A stretch of DNA of 64,000 nt from Siphonodentalium dalli (taxonomy: Eukaryota > Mollusca > Scaphopoda > Gadilida > Siphonodentaliidae). Where the stretch lies: the NCBI GenBank assembly GCA_032622095.1, contig CP136062.1, forward strand, positions 35,586,918-35,650,917. Direction: 5' to 3'. Positions 33,108 to 46,143 of this stretch are shown one piece after another; position 1 is the first letter of the stretch; each line of letters starts with the position of its first letter. The notes under the pieces are model-generated. The model did no database searches. It had not been told where the DNA came from and was given only the letters and a program-made list of their open reading frames with translations. The position numbers were made by a program, and so were the translations under genes.

Positions 33108-34554
33108 AAGGAGCCAGTTGTGGTGTCAAATTAGATTAAAGTTTTTAAAGCATATATGTTGTTTCTGTTGTAAATTATTTAGTTATTGTAACTGGAGGTC
33201 TGGAACCCTGAATATATCTTTTAAAAGCTCTGTTTTCTAAAATTGCTCAATAAGGCCATTCAAAACAAATACCCGTGTTCTCAGGCAATTTTCCATAAAA
33301 TATCAGACGAGGCAGGGAGGCTGTATTTTTTTTTAAATCTCAAAAAGATACCCCAAAATGACATATTTAAATATATAATTTTATATGAATCCATGATATA
33401 TTTCCATTCATCTTGTTTATTTGTATATATTTATTATGTAGTGTTCTTTTACACATGTACCACTTTCAGTTATGGCTCAGCCTCATTTTCAGGTTTATAA
33501 GCTCATTAAATAGCCTACCAATAAAAGGTCACCACTGACCATCACTGGGGTCTGTGAATTTACATGCAATGGTGTCATTTACAATTCTAAGTTAACCCAT
33601 GCATGATCTTTCCTCCACCACTATAATTGTCAGCATTGTGATAAAATGCCTCCCCCCACAAATATTCATGCTATTCATTAACTTGTCTTACCACTACCAA
33701 CAGTGATTTCACACAGTTGTCCATTGGTTATAGTGTGTTATCAAAACAATTAACACATTTATCAATCTAAACTGGAAACATATATCACACCCAAGTCTTG
33801 CTTGCTTGCTGACAGCTGTGAAAACAATGTTAGGTATCTTCAACTGTGAGACTGACAGTTGAGATTATCACACCTTACAATCAAGATTACAACTTATATA
33901 CATCTCAAAATGTGTCAGTTCACCACTCTCCGTGTTTGGTAAAAGGTCTTTTGAAAACAAATTCAATTGTGCAGCATATTCAAATCTGAACCGGACTTCA
34001 AGCGTTTTAAATGAGCGTGCGCTTTTCGGATATCGTTTCGTTTTGGTTATTGTTGGCATTTTTAAACAACCGTTGATAAAAAAAATACGAAAATAATTGC
34101 TGCCATTCTACCAAAACGATGCTGTTAAATACTGCCATTCTCTCAATTATGTTTGGGTGTTATTAATAGTTATCAGGGTGATGATGTGAACACAAAGACT
34201 CCATATTTGAACCATTATTTCATAATTTTAATTTACACATTACAGCTCTCCTATTTTCGTTGTATAGCGTTGATATCAATTTAAACTTTGTGGCAGGGAG
34301 AACTGACTTTACCCTTACAATATAGTCTGGGCTGGTCTCTGCTTCATTTATACTTCGATATCTTAAGTGAAAGGGTGTATTTGTTATGAAATGAAACCTG
34401 AGGTGAATGAAATTATCGGATAGTCTATAGACAAGTAACCGGTGCATAAATATATTATACCGGGAAAATCAATTTTTTTGAAGCGGCGACATTTTCGAGA
34501 CGTAGGTGGTGCTTGAGAACACGGGAATTTTATTTTATTGGCCTAAATATATAT
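33108..34554. other. Intron 11, unassigned stretch
   Basis: About 1.4 kb of AT-rich intronic DNA. Short ORFs show no recognisable domain and no repeat family was identified. Confidence 0.5.
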
Positions 34555-34870
34555 GGCTTGTAAATTTTTCTGTTCTAATTTAATGCGGGGGTTATTTTGC
34601 CACAATGACAAAGTGGCCCCGAGCGATTTCAATTCTCACATGGAATTTTTTTTTTTAAATTACAATTAAATAATTAAATACCAGGAAAAGTAAATATATC
34701 CATGGAAACATGACCAAATAGCAATAAATATGAACTTTCCCTCAGGTGTGAATCTTTGCTGGCGTCGAAGAAACCCTACAAATTTGGAGTGATGTCGAAA
34801 ATTTGCCAAAATGTTCTATGAAGGTTGTGTGGTGACCCTGATGTGACCCTGATCTTCAGAATTTAAAAAC
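34555..34870. repeat. Dispersed repeat, inverted partner of 8880-9230
   Basis: Reverse complement of 8880-9230 over about 300 bp (taatgcgggggttattttgc, gaactttccctcaggtgtg). Confidence 0.7.
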
Positions 34871-35059
34871 GCCTGATCAAACATTTTATTCAATATTTTC
34901 TGTTAGAAATATTGGATTTTGACAACAAAAATAGTGTTTTGTTCCTGAAAAAATAAATAGCCAAGGTTCCTCCTCATCTCAAAATTGAGATATAGTTGCC
35001 TGAGAGAACACAGATATCTTATTTTGAAGGTCTTAGCTACAACGTGAAATAAAGTAAGA

Positions 35060-36665
35060 TTCATTTGATATCTCCATCAACGATATCTTGGACATTGAAT
35101 GAACTAATGGTTATTTACTTCTTGCTTGCAAGATCGTAGAAGAATTGTTTTTAAATCGGTATGAAGTACCTACAGTACGCACATGGTCAAAGCCGATTAG
35201 GTACAACTTCTACCTCACAAGATAAGTCACTGTTCATCTGTTCAAAATTAATGAACGTTATCTTGACAATATTGAAAATGACAACGCAAGATTTCCTGAT
35301 TTTGCTTTGTTTACGAGAATCACTCAGAAAAATGTTGCTTTTTGCATTGCAAATGATGCCTTTTCTTGTAAAGCTTAAATAGTGTAGCACCCAAAATTGC
35401 ACACCATTAGAAGCGACAGAATGTTCAGGAAGATTCATTGGCTGTATCCGTTAATCTCCTTGGTTGACAGTTACTTGGCTTTGTGTACCGGAGGTGGATT
35501 CTATCTGTCTTTGTGACATCTCTATGTGTATGTTTTTCCTCCAATGGCCATTATTCCGAGTGTACTGGCCCCATAATCTGCACAACTCCATGTAAGATGT
35601 TCTCATAGTGTATCCCTGCTGCCCTATTGGTCTGAGACCAACAGGCTTCTCCTATCTCCCCTGGGTCGCTCGGCCGGGCTAAACAATACATTTAATTTTG
35701 CGAGCATCAAATGCTGAATCAAGTTAGTCATAAAGCACTGAAAATGTTTTCGCGAGAATCATTATGAGAATAAATTCGGTGATTCTTTTCAAATGTTAAG
35801 GCCTGCTCTGGTTCCTCCCCTTTTGACAGATTTTCCCCCTGGGGGGAGTAATAACCATGATTTATATTAGGTTTGCTACGGTCCCCTTGTGCGCCTGTCC
35901 CACTGTCCTGATGTCATTCGAGTGCTGCTTTATCCTCAGCATTGGAGTGGGGTAGGTCTCTTTATCATATTAGGGCCATGCATGAATGACTTATCTACCT
36001 TGCCTATGACCAATATTTATCCTAGACACCTAACATTAGGGCACATGAAGTACGTGCTGTTTCCTTTTCGGAGGCTCAGTTGCTTTTGGCGTTATCTGAG
36101 CTACTGCATATGTGACACAATTTTAAGGGTCTATCTTTACACATGTCTACCAAGAAAACTTTTAGTTACAGGATTCAAATTGTTTCTGCTTCAGCAGGTG
36201 GGTTTCATAGGCCTAGTCTGATTATCTGCCTCATGGCCTCCTCCTATTCAAGAAGTCTAATTATAACCATTAGTTCATTGAAACTTCATTCAGTGTCCAA
36301 GATATCTTTGACGGAGATATATATTTTTACCCAAAATATGTATCTTCTAATAAGTATCTTGGACAATGAACTCATAGGGCCCTCCCAGTTGGGATCAACA
36401 GTCCGCGCACTCGGTCAAACGCATCGAACACATAGAAGGGAGAAATTAAAAAGATAGCAATTAACTTACTTGACATTGCTTTTATAATGGCGGTCACATG
36501 GTATGGCAGAAGTTTAAGCTAATTAGGTTTGACCATGCGCGTACTATAGGTACTTTGTACCGATTTAAAAAAAAATTCTTCTAGGATCTTGCAAGCAAGA
36601 AGTATATAACCATTAGTTCATTCAGTGTCCAAGATACTTATTTGGAGATACATATTTTGGGTAAA
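35060..36665. mobile_element. Foldback element of about 1.6 kb
   Basis: The left arm near 35070-35200 (gaactaatggttatttactt, cttgcttgcaagatc, acatggtcaaag) recurs inverted near 36520-36660 (gatcttgcaagcaagaagta, taaccattagttcattcagt). The interior has no supported gene. Confidence 0.6.
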
Positions 36666-37870
36666 ACAATGTGAGCAACAACATTTTGTTCCTGCCAATA
36701 ATTAATTTACTTCCCACAAATGATGTTATTATGTGCAGTTTGGTGTATCACATGGTGATAGTTAGCTATACTCTTGCCTGTAGTGCGACGGGATTGTTAG
36801 TTGTTGCAGTATAAAGTATTTGTGTTGTCCGTGAACGTGATTTGAAAACAATATCTCCGTGAAAACATTCATGCCTAAACTTGAGAAAATTATTTTGATT
36901 TCCTGGATAATGATCACTCTGATTATATAGAACTCCTCCCACAAACTGAACGTAATGATTCACCTTTACATCCCACCAATGTGTAAGTGTTTAGGCGCTT
37001 GGTAAATGAATTATGAACTAGATAACGTAAATGATCAAGTGGTTAGAGATTCTGAACAAGTATGGATATAGTGTGTCTGCTTTGGCCTCATCTTCTGGGA
37101 AGTTATATATAATCTCAAATTAACATTATACAGTTGTCGCCCACTGTCGAAGAAGACATTGAGATTTGTCGAGGACAGAATGTATCCTGAGGGCAACAAC
37201 TGTTTTGTTATCCGATTACTAAAGAAAACAATCCTTGCCGTTCACGATGTTGCACTGATTCAATGCATCACATGTGCATGAGTGCTTTCTTTTGCTTATA
37301 TTATGTATATTCTCAGTAACTTTGAATTGTACTATACGATTTCCGTTCCTTAAAAGATAGTAGTCTGTTACGTGTTTGATAATCACTGTTTATTTACCAT
37401 TATTTTTGTGGTTAAATCTTCGATATTGGTCGATGCAATGTAAACCAATAAGCCATAAAAGTATGTTATCCCCTTCTGCAATTTGGCATATTCAATGTCG
37501 TGTTGTACGCATAATTTACTCGCGTGTTCATTTCATTACGATCTTCCCCGAAAGCTATTGGGAATTAAGTTGTCAATTTCATGAGTGTACATTCATATGT
37601 GTCAATACTCCCAAGTACATCGCGATCTCCACACAAAATAGTTGTATGATCACAATGCAGACATCGCAGAGACGTCTGATATGAGAGATAAGCGTACATC
37701 CACGACAAACGTATGCATTACATTATACACCAGCAATAATTTATAACCAACCGATCTCAAAGGATGACTCGTTCAATCTTGCACCATAACTTCGACATGA
37801 AGATATTGAATCACCCAGATGTTTCAATGTATAAAGTACATAATAACACTTTTCAGATAAAGGTATCAAC
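36666..37870. other. Intron 11, unassigned stretch
   Basis: About 1.2 kb without a recognised repeat or gene. A 102-codon ORF at 37376-37684 shows no domain and is probably chance. Confidence 0.5.
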
Positions 37871-39236
37871 TTAACCCTTTACCCAACAAAGCGGCCAAAA
37901 ACGCCCAAATAAAGCTTCAACAGCCTAAAATATATTCAGTCTGTCTCAATAACACCATACAAATATGGATATCATTGGAACCGGTTCATCGACCACATTG
38001 TGATGGTTACAGTTATGCCCTGTGCCAATGCATTCTCTTATATATGCGAGTCGACCATTACATTCTTTAACAATTTTATAATTTTTTCTTACATTTTTTA
38101 ACATTTTTAGTCGAGTTTTTTTCCAAAACTCGACTTATAGTTTGATGAGGGACGGTGGGTGGGCGGGCGGCAGACGGGCGGGCGGGCGGCGTGTTTTGCT
38201 TATAACTCAACCGTTTATTGACGGATTTGTGTGTGAGTACATATCCATGCACGTAAGCAGCAGATAAAAAATCGGGTTCGTCCGCACATTTATTACAGAG
38301 TTATGGCCCTTTGCCATTTTTCACTGATTTTAGGTTCGTTAGCGCAACAACTTCAACAAACGTTATCGGATTCGATTGAAATTTGGGATATAGGCGTCTC
38401 CCAAGAATATCTCGGACGAGTTCGAAAACCGGCTTGGTCCGATAAAATTTGATAGAGTTATGGCCCTTAATTAGTCAAATTTTCAGCTCGTTAGCGCGAT
38501 AATTTAACAAACATCATCCTATTTGATTGAAATTTTGATATATAGGTGTCTCCCAAGAATACCTCGGACGAGTTTGAAAACCGGCCCGGTCCGATAAAAT
38601 TTGATAGAGTTATGGTCCTTAAGTAGTCATTTTGTACGAATTGTGAGCTCGTTAGCGCGATAACTTCAACAAACGTCATCCGATTCAACTAAAATTTGGT
38701 ATATAAGTGTCTTCCAATAATATCCTGGACGAGTTCGAAAACCAGCCTGGCCCAATAAAATTTGATAGAGTTATGGCCCTTAATTAGTCATTTTTCGTGA
38801 ATTTTTAGCTCGTTAGCGCGATAACTTCAACAAACGTCCTCCGATTTGTTTAAAATTTGGAATAGACATACTTGCCAAGAATATTTCGGACGAGTTCGAA
38901 AACCAGCCTGGCCCGATAAAATTTGATAGAGTTATGGCCCTTAATTAATCATAGGCCGTTAGCGCGATAACTTGAACAAATATTAATCGATTTTACCTAT
39001 TAATTAGTCTACCGATACTGATGCACACCAATTGGCGGTAAGCCACCGAAAACGAGACACAGCATCTCTGATGCCACCGATTGTTTATAATATTTTTCTA
39101 CATTCTTTGACAATTTTATCATTTTTAATATGTGTTAAACCAATGCATTCTCTTATATATGCGAGGCGACCTATGGTCGACTCGCATATATAAGAGAATG
39201 CATTGGCACAGGGCCGTTCTGTTGGGTAAAGGGTTA
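37871..39236. mobile_element. TTAA-flanked piggyBac-like MITE split by a nested repeat
   Basis: The same termini as the copy at 3414-3767 (TTAACCCTTTACCCAACA and inverse). The MITE body breaks near 38108 and resumes near 39086 (ataatatttttctacattct), so 38109-39085 is a later insertion. Confidence 0.7.
38109..39085. repeat. Nested element with 'gagttatggccctt' tandem units
   Basis: Starts with the inverted pair gtcgagtttttt and aaaactcgac. It then carries about four diverged units of 150-190 bp (gctcgttagcgcgataactt, cggacgagttcgaaaacc, gatagagttatggcccttaa). Non-coding. It disrupts the surrounding MITE. Confidence 0.75.
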
Positions 39237-40873
39237 AAAGATCCATTAATAGTGTTCACTAAATATATGCAAATTAGTAACTGGTGGGTTTTTGTGCGAA
39301 TCCGTAGGGTATATAAGATTTGTGATTATAGTATGTCGTAGTGATGTGAAGTATCTGAATTACTGCACTGTACATGTATGTTTGTGCTTGGAGATTATCT
39401 TGTATGATAAATTCAGGCAGACGACAATAACAATGTCTCCTGGCTCAGCGGGCAAGAGTGTGATTTGTCACCTGGCACGTGACATGACTTGGGCCAACAG
39501 AAGGGGATAACATAGGGAGGAGGGTAACAATGTGTTTATTTTATTATTAATTACTTTTTCCCTTCTGTTCAGTTTCTATATCCCTTAATTTACAGAAGAT
39601 AAATTGCAAATCAACTTCAACTGGGGATCTTCAATCTGATCCTTGGTATCCCATAGCAGTTGAGGCTTAAGTAGAATGAGGTCTGCTGAGGGTGAATTTG
39701 GTGATGCTAGCCTGCTGTTTAATTAACTAAATATTGTCAAGATCATATGCCGTGTTAGTAAACAAAAGCCATATTATGATACAGTTTAGTGCTAAAGAGT
39801 GTACGATACGCAAAACAATCAACAGTGGGAGACCCCACTATAGGAATTTTAGTTAAAATTACCACCATGTCGTCGCTTATACTCGCCACTCATGATGTCA
39901 CTGCTGAATGGGTCAATTTTAATTACCCTCTCCAAAAAATCGCGCCACGGTGTTGAGTGTTTTGCTTATCGCACACTCTTTACACACTGTATATAAACAA
40001 ACGCTCGTCTCCCATTAAGTGTGTTTTGTGGATGATATCGCATTCACACTATAATTATACTATACTATTTAAGAAATTTTCATAATGTGTAACTTTTATT
40101 TCTAAATTATAACCTACAACCAAGGCCGTCTGGGCATTTAAGCGCCATATAACTCTCAATTCATTTCCGCCGTCTGGGCCTTTACGCGCCATATAACTAT
40201 CAATTAATTTCCGCCATCTGGGCATATATCTCAGCCATGGTTTATCCTATCTGAATGAAATTTGGTTAATAATAATTTGAATAATGTATGTTTGCCATCA
40301 AGAGTACTTTTAAAAGAGGGTCCAATGACATTGGTCTTGCTTTCCATTCAAGACTTGAAATAGTGTGTCTGTCATTTGCAGAATGAGGTCCCCAGAGGGT
40401 GAATTTAGTGCTAGCATCACCAAATTTACACTCTGGGGACCTCATTCTGCAAATGACAGGCACACTATTTCAAGGCTTGTTTCCATAGTAGAGTTATCCT
40501 TCTTTGTTTATCTGAAATCTTGTTATTATTAAAGGCATATTATGGACTTTTAGGGTTCGAAACTGATTAGTTAGTATTCAGGCACTATGCGAACTGGAGG
40601 AATGTGGCATATTAACATTGCCGAAAATCTCAAGCAAATCGACTATCACTCCATAGAAAACATCGTCTGAAATACGCCCAATTGTAAATGTATACTTCTT
40701 GATTTGGGACACAACTATCGGAGATAAAAAAAAAAAAATGTTGTCATCGAGAGTCACTGAATGTAATTGATATATAAGAATGACGTCACGGTGTGCGTTG
40801 TCAATTTGGATATAATATTTGCAAAATAACAATTCTGAGCAAGATTATTTCCCATTTCGATTTGATCACCACT
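39237..40873. other. Intron 11, mixed stretch with foldback fragments
   Basis: Contains a fragment of the gaggtcccc family near 39664-39715 and a complete small palindrome of it at about 40365-40475 (tgtctgtcatttgcagaatg paired with attctgcaaatgacagg). At 40130-40220 ggccgtctgggc and tttaagcgccatataactct words repeat. The rest is unassigned. Confidence 0.55.
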
Positions 40874-41275
40874 TTAACCCTTTACCCAACAGAACGGCCC
40901 TGTGCCAATGCATTCTCTTATATATGCGAATCGACCATAGGTCGCCTCGCATATATAAGAGAATTCATTGGCTTAACACATATTAAAAATGATAAAATTG
41001 TCAAAGAATGTAGAAAAATATTATAAAAATTGTTAAAAAATGTAAGAAAAAATTATAAAATTGTTAAAGAATGTACGTAAGAAGGCCTATGGTCGACTCG
41101 CATATATAAGAGAATGCATTGGCACAGGGCATAACTGTAACCATCACAATGTGGTCAATCAACCGGTTCCAATGATATCCATAATTGTATGGTGTTATTG
41201 AGACAGACTGAAGATATTTTAGGCTGTTGAAGCTTTATTTGGGCGTTTTTGGCCGTTTTGTTGGGTAAAGGGTTA
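40874..41275. mobile_element. TTAA-flanked piggyBac-like MITE, third copy
   Basis: TTAACCCTTTACCCAACA at the left and TGTTGGGTAAAGGGTTAA at the right, in opposite orientation to the copy at 37871-39236. Intact and without nested DNA. Confidence 0.7.
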
Positions 41276-41482
41276 ATATTTGATTAGGCCAAAACGAAAA
41301 ATACCTGTGTTTAGGGTAACCCGCCCGCCCCTACTCAAAACCTGCCGCCAAATTCCATTTTATCGTTTTTCAAAAATATCCTCCGACTTCATTTTATTTT
41401 TTTGTAATTAGGAATTCGCGACTACGGAATTAACTTAAACAAGTAAACCATTTCCTTGCAAATATCGTCAATTCACGAAAAA

Positions 41483-41498
41483 CGGAAGTGCCGCCATT
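41483..41498 (+). promoter_or_regulatory. ETS-like and YY1-like motif pair, possible TATA-less promoter
   Basis: CGGAAGTG (ETS core) at 41483-41490 runs directly into GCCGCCATT (YY1-like) at 41490-41498. The combination is common in metazoan TATA-less promoters. It lies 165 bp before the ATG at 41663, in unusually repeat-free DNA. Confidence 0.3.
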
Positions 41499-41662
41499 GT
41501 TGTTGTTGTAGTATATTCGTATTCCCTCGTCATTGTTCGGCAAACCTCGCCGATTTCTCGAAAGCGGAAACCAGAAAACACGCGATACTTGTGCCGGAAT
41601 ATGTATTAACTTGCAAATCGAAAGTAACCGGATATTTTGCCGATTGCACATGGCGATTGAAT

Positions 41663-41911
41663 ATGGCGGAAACACTTCTGTGTGCGGATAGATCCTGCGT
41701 TTTAGCTATTAAACTTCACAAATGCGTTCATATGAATCAGAATAGAAACATCATGGCGCCTGTCAACTATAGCGCAGACATGTTGTCGTGCGTGAACCGG
41801 TACCACACGGATTCTGAACTGACAGAAAAGGACATAGTAATAAAATGTCAGATTAAAAATAATTCTGACACTTTTGAAATCGACCCAAAGCTCAAAATTC
41901 CATTATTATAG
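41663..41911 (+). CDS. Possible small gene nested in intron 11 (82 codons)
   Basis: ATG at 41663 has a strong Kozak context (A at -3, G at +4) and opens 82 codons to TAG, beginning MAETLLCADRSCVLAIKL. The protein has several cysteines (six in the first two thirds) and no signal peptide or known domain. The frame is open upstream to about 41456. An ATTAAA lies at 42042. The region is free of recognised repeats, and ETS/YY1-like motifs lie upstream. It could also be a chance ORF or an alternative first exon. I do not recognise it. Confidence 0.25.
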   Translation: MAETLLCADRSCVLAIKLHKCVHMNQNRNIMAPVNYSADMLSCVNRYHTDSELTEKDIVIKCQIKNNSDTFEIDPKLKIPLL

Positions 41912-42644
41912 TTTATCCACCTCTCACCGCATCCACCCTGAAAATTATAAGCCTGACGTAACATGAGTCTGTATGTACCCATGCAGTAGGAGTGGTATGT
42001 GCCTGGTAGAACTTAATTTTTTCCTAGTAGAACTATTTCTCATTAAATATTCATTAGTTCTACAGAAAGCCGGACCCGATGAATCAACATCTTCTGTGTC
42101 GCAATGATCCGAATGCAACAGTCATAGGGTAATCAATGCACGTATATGTTCTTGGTGCTTACTTTGTTTTACAGGTGTGAATGCCACCACCGCCTTGCAT
42201 ATTGATTATGTTATGTACGTCACGTTGGCGTTGCCGCATGTATGTGCCATTTCCAATGGAGGAACTCTTGTTAAATTCACCTTCTGAGTTGAATATTTCG
42301 CAAAATTTCTTAGTATTCGAGTCGGTGGATAAACAAAATATCATAAGTGTCTTGTGTGGGAAATTGAACAGTAATATGTCCACTCGTAGGATTTGGCCTG
42401 TAATATCCGAGCTTCAGTGTGAACATAAACCGTTTAATTTCCAAAACTAGACACTTATTCTATATATAATATCATTTAATATCATGCTGTATACATGTCA
42501 TTGAACTTCTGCAACACCATTAAACTGATTAAAGCTACCATAACATTGATTAGTGTGACAATGACTTGCCCAAGCTATATACGAGTGACACTCAGGTATT
42601 CTTCCTTTTGGCCTTATTATAATATGACTGCACCCTTTTCCTAG

Positions 42645-42715
42645 GTTTTGCAGCGAGCGGACGACTGGGTGTGGAGTTGAAGCTTGGATTTTGTTTACTC
42701 AGTCTCAAACTTCAG
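42645..42715 (+). CDS. Exon 12 of the large gene
   Basis: The acceptor is cacccttttcctag and the donor is CAG/GTCAGT. Two bases complete Cys from exon 11, giving FAASGRLGVELKLGFCLLSL then KLQ, ending in phase 0. It is short, with strand-like alternation and a cysteine. The phases on both sides fit, which supports it despite its size. Confidence 0.75.
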
Positions 42716-43193
42716 GTCAGTGTTCTCACGATTTAGTATTTGGAATGGTAATCGACCAGGATTGATTGAAACACACTTACAGGCTTTGTCCATGTATTTT
42801 TATCAGAGTTAGTGCGTTTGTTGGAAATACATGTAGAAAGGCACATCGAAACAAAGAGGATTAGCTAGTAAACACCACAACCAGACACACTAGCAATCCC
42901 TCCACCCGGCGTTACTAATGATATCAGATTAATTGCATCTTGACAGAGGTGTTAACTTTTCATAACCTTACACATGATTGTATAAATCACCAATAATACC
43001 ATTAATAATGAAAGAGTTTCCTGAAATGAGTGGTATTGATTGACAAATATTAATAAAGTTTCTTGAGGAATCAAAAGTGACTTGCCAAAAGTTTTGCCAA
43101 ATGAAAATATTTTTTGCCAAATGTGAATTATTTTTGCCATTGGCAAATTTGGCAAGTGGCAGCGCGAACCCTGACTGGTTATTTATATTTCAG

Positions 43194-43351
43194 ACTGCTG
43201 TTACTCCATTTGCTGAGGCTAACGTTCGGGGCAAAGTTGCCGTTGACATCTTTTTTGCGAGAGCAGGTGTCACACTTATTGGTACCATCATGGATATACA
43301 GTTCCCAATCACAGGAAGAATTGGTCTTAGCAAATTTCCTCTACAAGTTGG
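43194..43351 (+). CDS. Exon 13 of the large gene
   Basis: The acceptor is tttatatttcag and the donor GTAAGT. It reads in phase 0 TAVTPFAEANVRGKVAVDIF, ARAGVTLIGTIMDIQFPIT and RIGLSKFPLQVG, leaving gg that exon 14 completes as Gly. Repeating hydrophobic and polar alternation suggests antiparallel beta-strands, continuing the sheet begun in exons 11 and 12. The family is not recognised. Confidence 0.85.
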
Positions 43352-44050
43352 GTAAGTTTCAGACCAGGAACCAGCCTAAAGCTTTCCAGTTGAGAGAAAT
43401 TACTTTTCCTTATTTATTCATTAGAGCAAAGTGGAATGTTATCAGGAATACGTCAGAAATGTTGAATTTTCAGCAGTGACATATCCAGGGATTTTTTAGG
43501 GACACCTGTTTTTGGGCAATGATATACCGAAGGCATATCCCAAAGTCATGAGCGAGGGAGGTTTGGGAGGTGGTATCCCCCTGCTGATGGTGGTGGTGGT
43601 GGGGGGGGGTGTCTCCCCTGGATTTTTTTTTTAAAACCAATGCATTGAGAGCTAACCTAGAGCTCTTGGAGTCAGTATTTTGAATTTTACTGAGAGTTCA
43701 CTTTGATCAAGTTTCTGAAGCATAACTTTGGAATTTGTTTTGCATATGTATGGATTGGAAATGCTAATTATAAGTTATTGTCAGCTATTTTTTTATTCAA
43801 TGGATTATGCTTATCCTGCTTGAAATGAGACCATTATCACTGTAATTCATATAATAGGCTATTTTCTAAAATTCAAGTGAGAGACACATTCATAATATAA
43901 TAGTAGTACAGAAATAATGTCCATTAAGTTACATGTAGTAATTACTAGTAGTACTAATCTGAGTAATCTCTATGTTAATTATTCAATGGTATTATGAGAT
44001 CCCACATGATAACCAGGTTTACTTGATCAAATTATCACTGTTCCTCTACT
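43352..44050. other. Intron 13, left part
   Basis: Unassigned except for a GGT/poly-G run at 43590-43612. Confidence 0.5.
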
Positions 44051-45290
44051 GTATTGTGTAATTATACCCCCACTTTCGAAGGAGAGGTACCTTGTGTGGT
44101 TATTTTCATGTACTGCCATTGACGTGTGGGGTTATTTCAGAGTGTGGGGTTAACCCCACAAAACTTTATGTTTAAAATGGTATAAAACGTCTTTGTGATG
44201 TTAAATTTTCCACCGGTGGATTGTCCATCAGTCTCACTTGGACAATCCACCGATCACTTGTGGGGTTAACCCCAGAGGGTAGTCAAATTTCATTTCATGT
44301 TTCATTATATGGTTATTTCTATGTTCTTGACTTGGGATGAGTCAATGTTCATGTCATGCCATATTGTTTAATTAGTAAATGTTTTTTGACAAGTTGTAAG
44401 CTGTTTGGTTGAACATTCCCAATCCTTCATATTTATGTAACCATATAAAGCAATTGTTATAAAAGTTATAAGAATCAAACAAATCTGAACCATTATCAGT
44501 GAAGTTACACCTCGCAGTAACAGCCCATTATCCAGGACTTACACAATTGTATGGTTACTGCAATTAATCCCATTAGTTTGCAGATTGTTAACAGCACAAA
44601 CTTGAGTACAAACCCCACAAGGTAGCTTTCGTAAGTAATCTTAATGTGCACCTCACAAAGTGCCATTGTACAATGATGTAACCCCACAATGAAACTGAAC
44701 AAACAATTTGCACAAGGTACCTATCCTCTGTACGTCTGTCCGTCACGCTTTCTCTGTCTGTGTGTCCGTCCGACCTCATAACTCGAACAACTATGAACCA
44801 ATTTCAATATTTTTTTGTATGCAATCTCCTTGGGACTGCCTCTCCGCACGATTCTAATTGCGGTTCGGTCTGACTTTTTTTTTATAAGTTACGCCTCATT
44901 TTTGACTTATTTTGACTTAGAAAATTATGTCCGACTTAATAACTTTAACAACTATGAACCGATTTCAATAAATTTTGGTATACATGCTTCTCACAATACC
45001 CTCTCTACATGATGTGTCTAGGAATTGGCTCAGACTGTTTTTCGTAATATTACACTTCATTTTCGACTTATTTTGACTTAGAAAATTCTGTCTGACTTAA
45101 TATCTTTAACAAATATGAACCAATTTGAATAATTTGTTTTGTACAGGCTTCTTGTGACACCATATCGATATTATTAGTCCGAATTTGTTTTTAAAGTTAA
45201 AAATCTTTCTTGTTGGGTTTACGGATAATGCGGGTTGAATTTGCCACGGTGGGGGTATGCTAGCACTCGAGTGCACACCTCTTGTTTCAC
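44050..45290. repeat. Dispersed element bounded by 'atacccccac' and 'gtgggggtat'
   Basis: The head taattatacccccactttcg and the tail cacggtgggggtatgctagc are inverted. Inner blocks show inverted pairs around ggttaaccccac and gtggattgtcca, then tandem words ttttgacttagaaaattctg and aacaactatgaaccgatttc two to three times. Non-coding. Confidence 0.6.
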
Positions 45291-46143
45291 TTGCATTTGA
45301 TTGAAATACTGAAGTCTGAATGGTTAACTATTTGAAGTTTTCACAGATGAAAGCTAGATAAAGCCAAACAAAATTTACAGTATTATTCCAACTGTTAAAC
45401 TTAAATTAAGTCTTTTTTGTAAACTTACATGTCTTATATCAATGAATATATTTATTTTTTTTGGGCACCTGTAGTTTGGGCGCCCAAACCTGTAAACGGT
45501 ATGAAAAACGGCCTGTATACGTCTATGCTTTGATTATAACCTCTACAACGGCCTTCTATTAATTAATATTATACCCACATGACCGTGGAAATGGTCTAAC
45601 AGGAATTTGTGGCCAAAACAAAATTGTATAAACTGCGGACAAGATTCCGGCATTGATTTACTCAGAGTTGTACACCTTCTGATTAAAGTTGCACCTTCTA
45701 TGGTTAATCAAATCTTGATTACAAAACTGGTGAGTCCTACTCAGTAATTAGACAACATTAGATTGTTAAGCTTTGCAACAGCAAAGTCAAAACTGGAGAA
45801 ATTACCTGGATACACTGGTGCAGGTAAAAGGTAAATGTTGTCATATCACTTGGTAACTTGCCAACAAAATGACTAGGTCATTACATTGATTCAGGTGGAT
45901 TAATGCTGTAAATGTATGCATTTTGCAGCTTCTTTTATTGTTTTTGATTTGTTAAAAAGGCATAAAGCTCTAGTTTTTTCATGTGATATACAAGATCTTC
46001 AACTCGTTATGTTGGGATTTAAGATTTTATGTAACTTGTTTGATAAATTTCATTCACAACTCATCTATGACTCATTGTGAATCAAATTTATCATACTCGT
46101 TTCATAAAAATCCCAACATAACTCATTGGAGATCCTCTATATA
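45291..46143. other. Intron 13, unassigned stretch
   Basis: A short inverted pair near 45990-46135 (caactcgttatgttgggatt with aatcccaacataactcattg) forms a foldback. Nothing else is recognised. Confidence 0.5.

Noticed and set aside
39432-39510. tRNA or tRNA-derived SINE (ggctcagcgggcaagagtg looks like box A)
   Set aside because: No box B (GGTTCRANTCC type) follows and no cloverleaf could be drawn.
42175-42287. Extra exon after ttttacag at 42174, reading VNATTALHIDYVMYVTLALP
   Set aside because: It fits phase 1 from exon 11 but runs into TGA without a phase 1 donor, and exon 11 to exon 12 already joins cleanly. It could only be an alternative last exon, which I cannot support.
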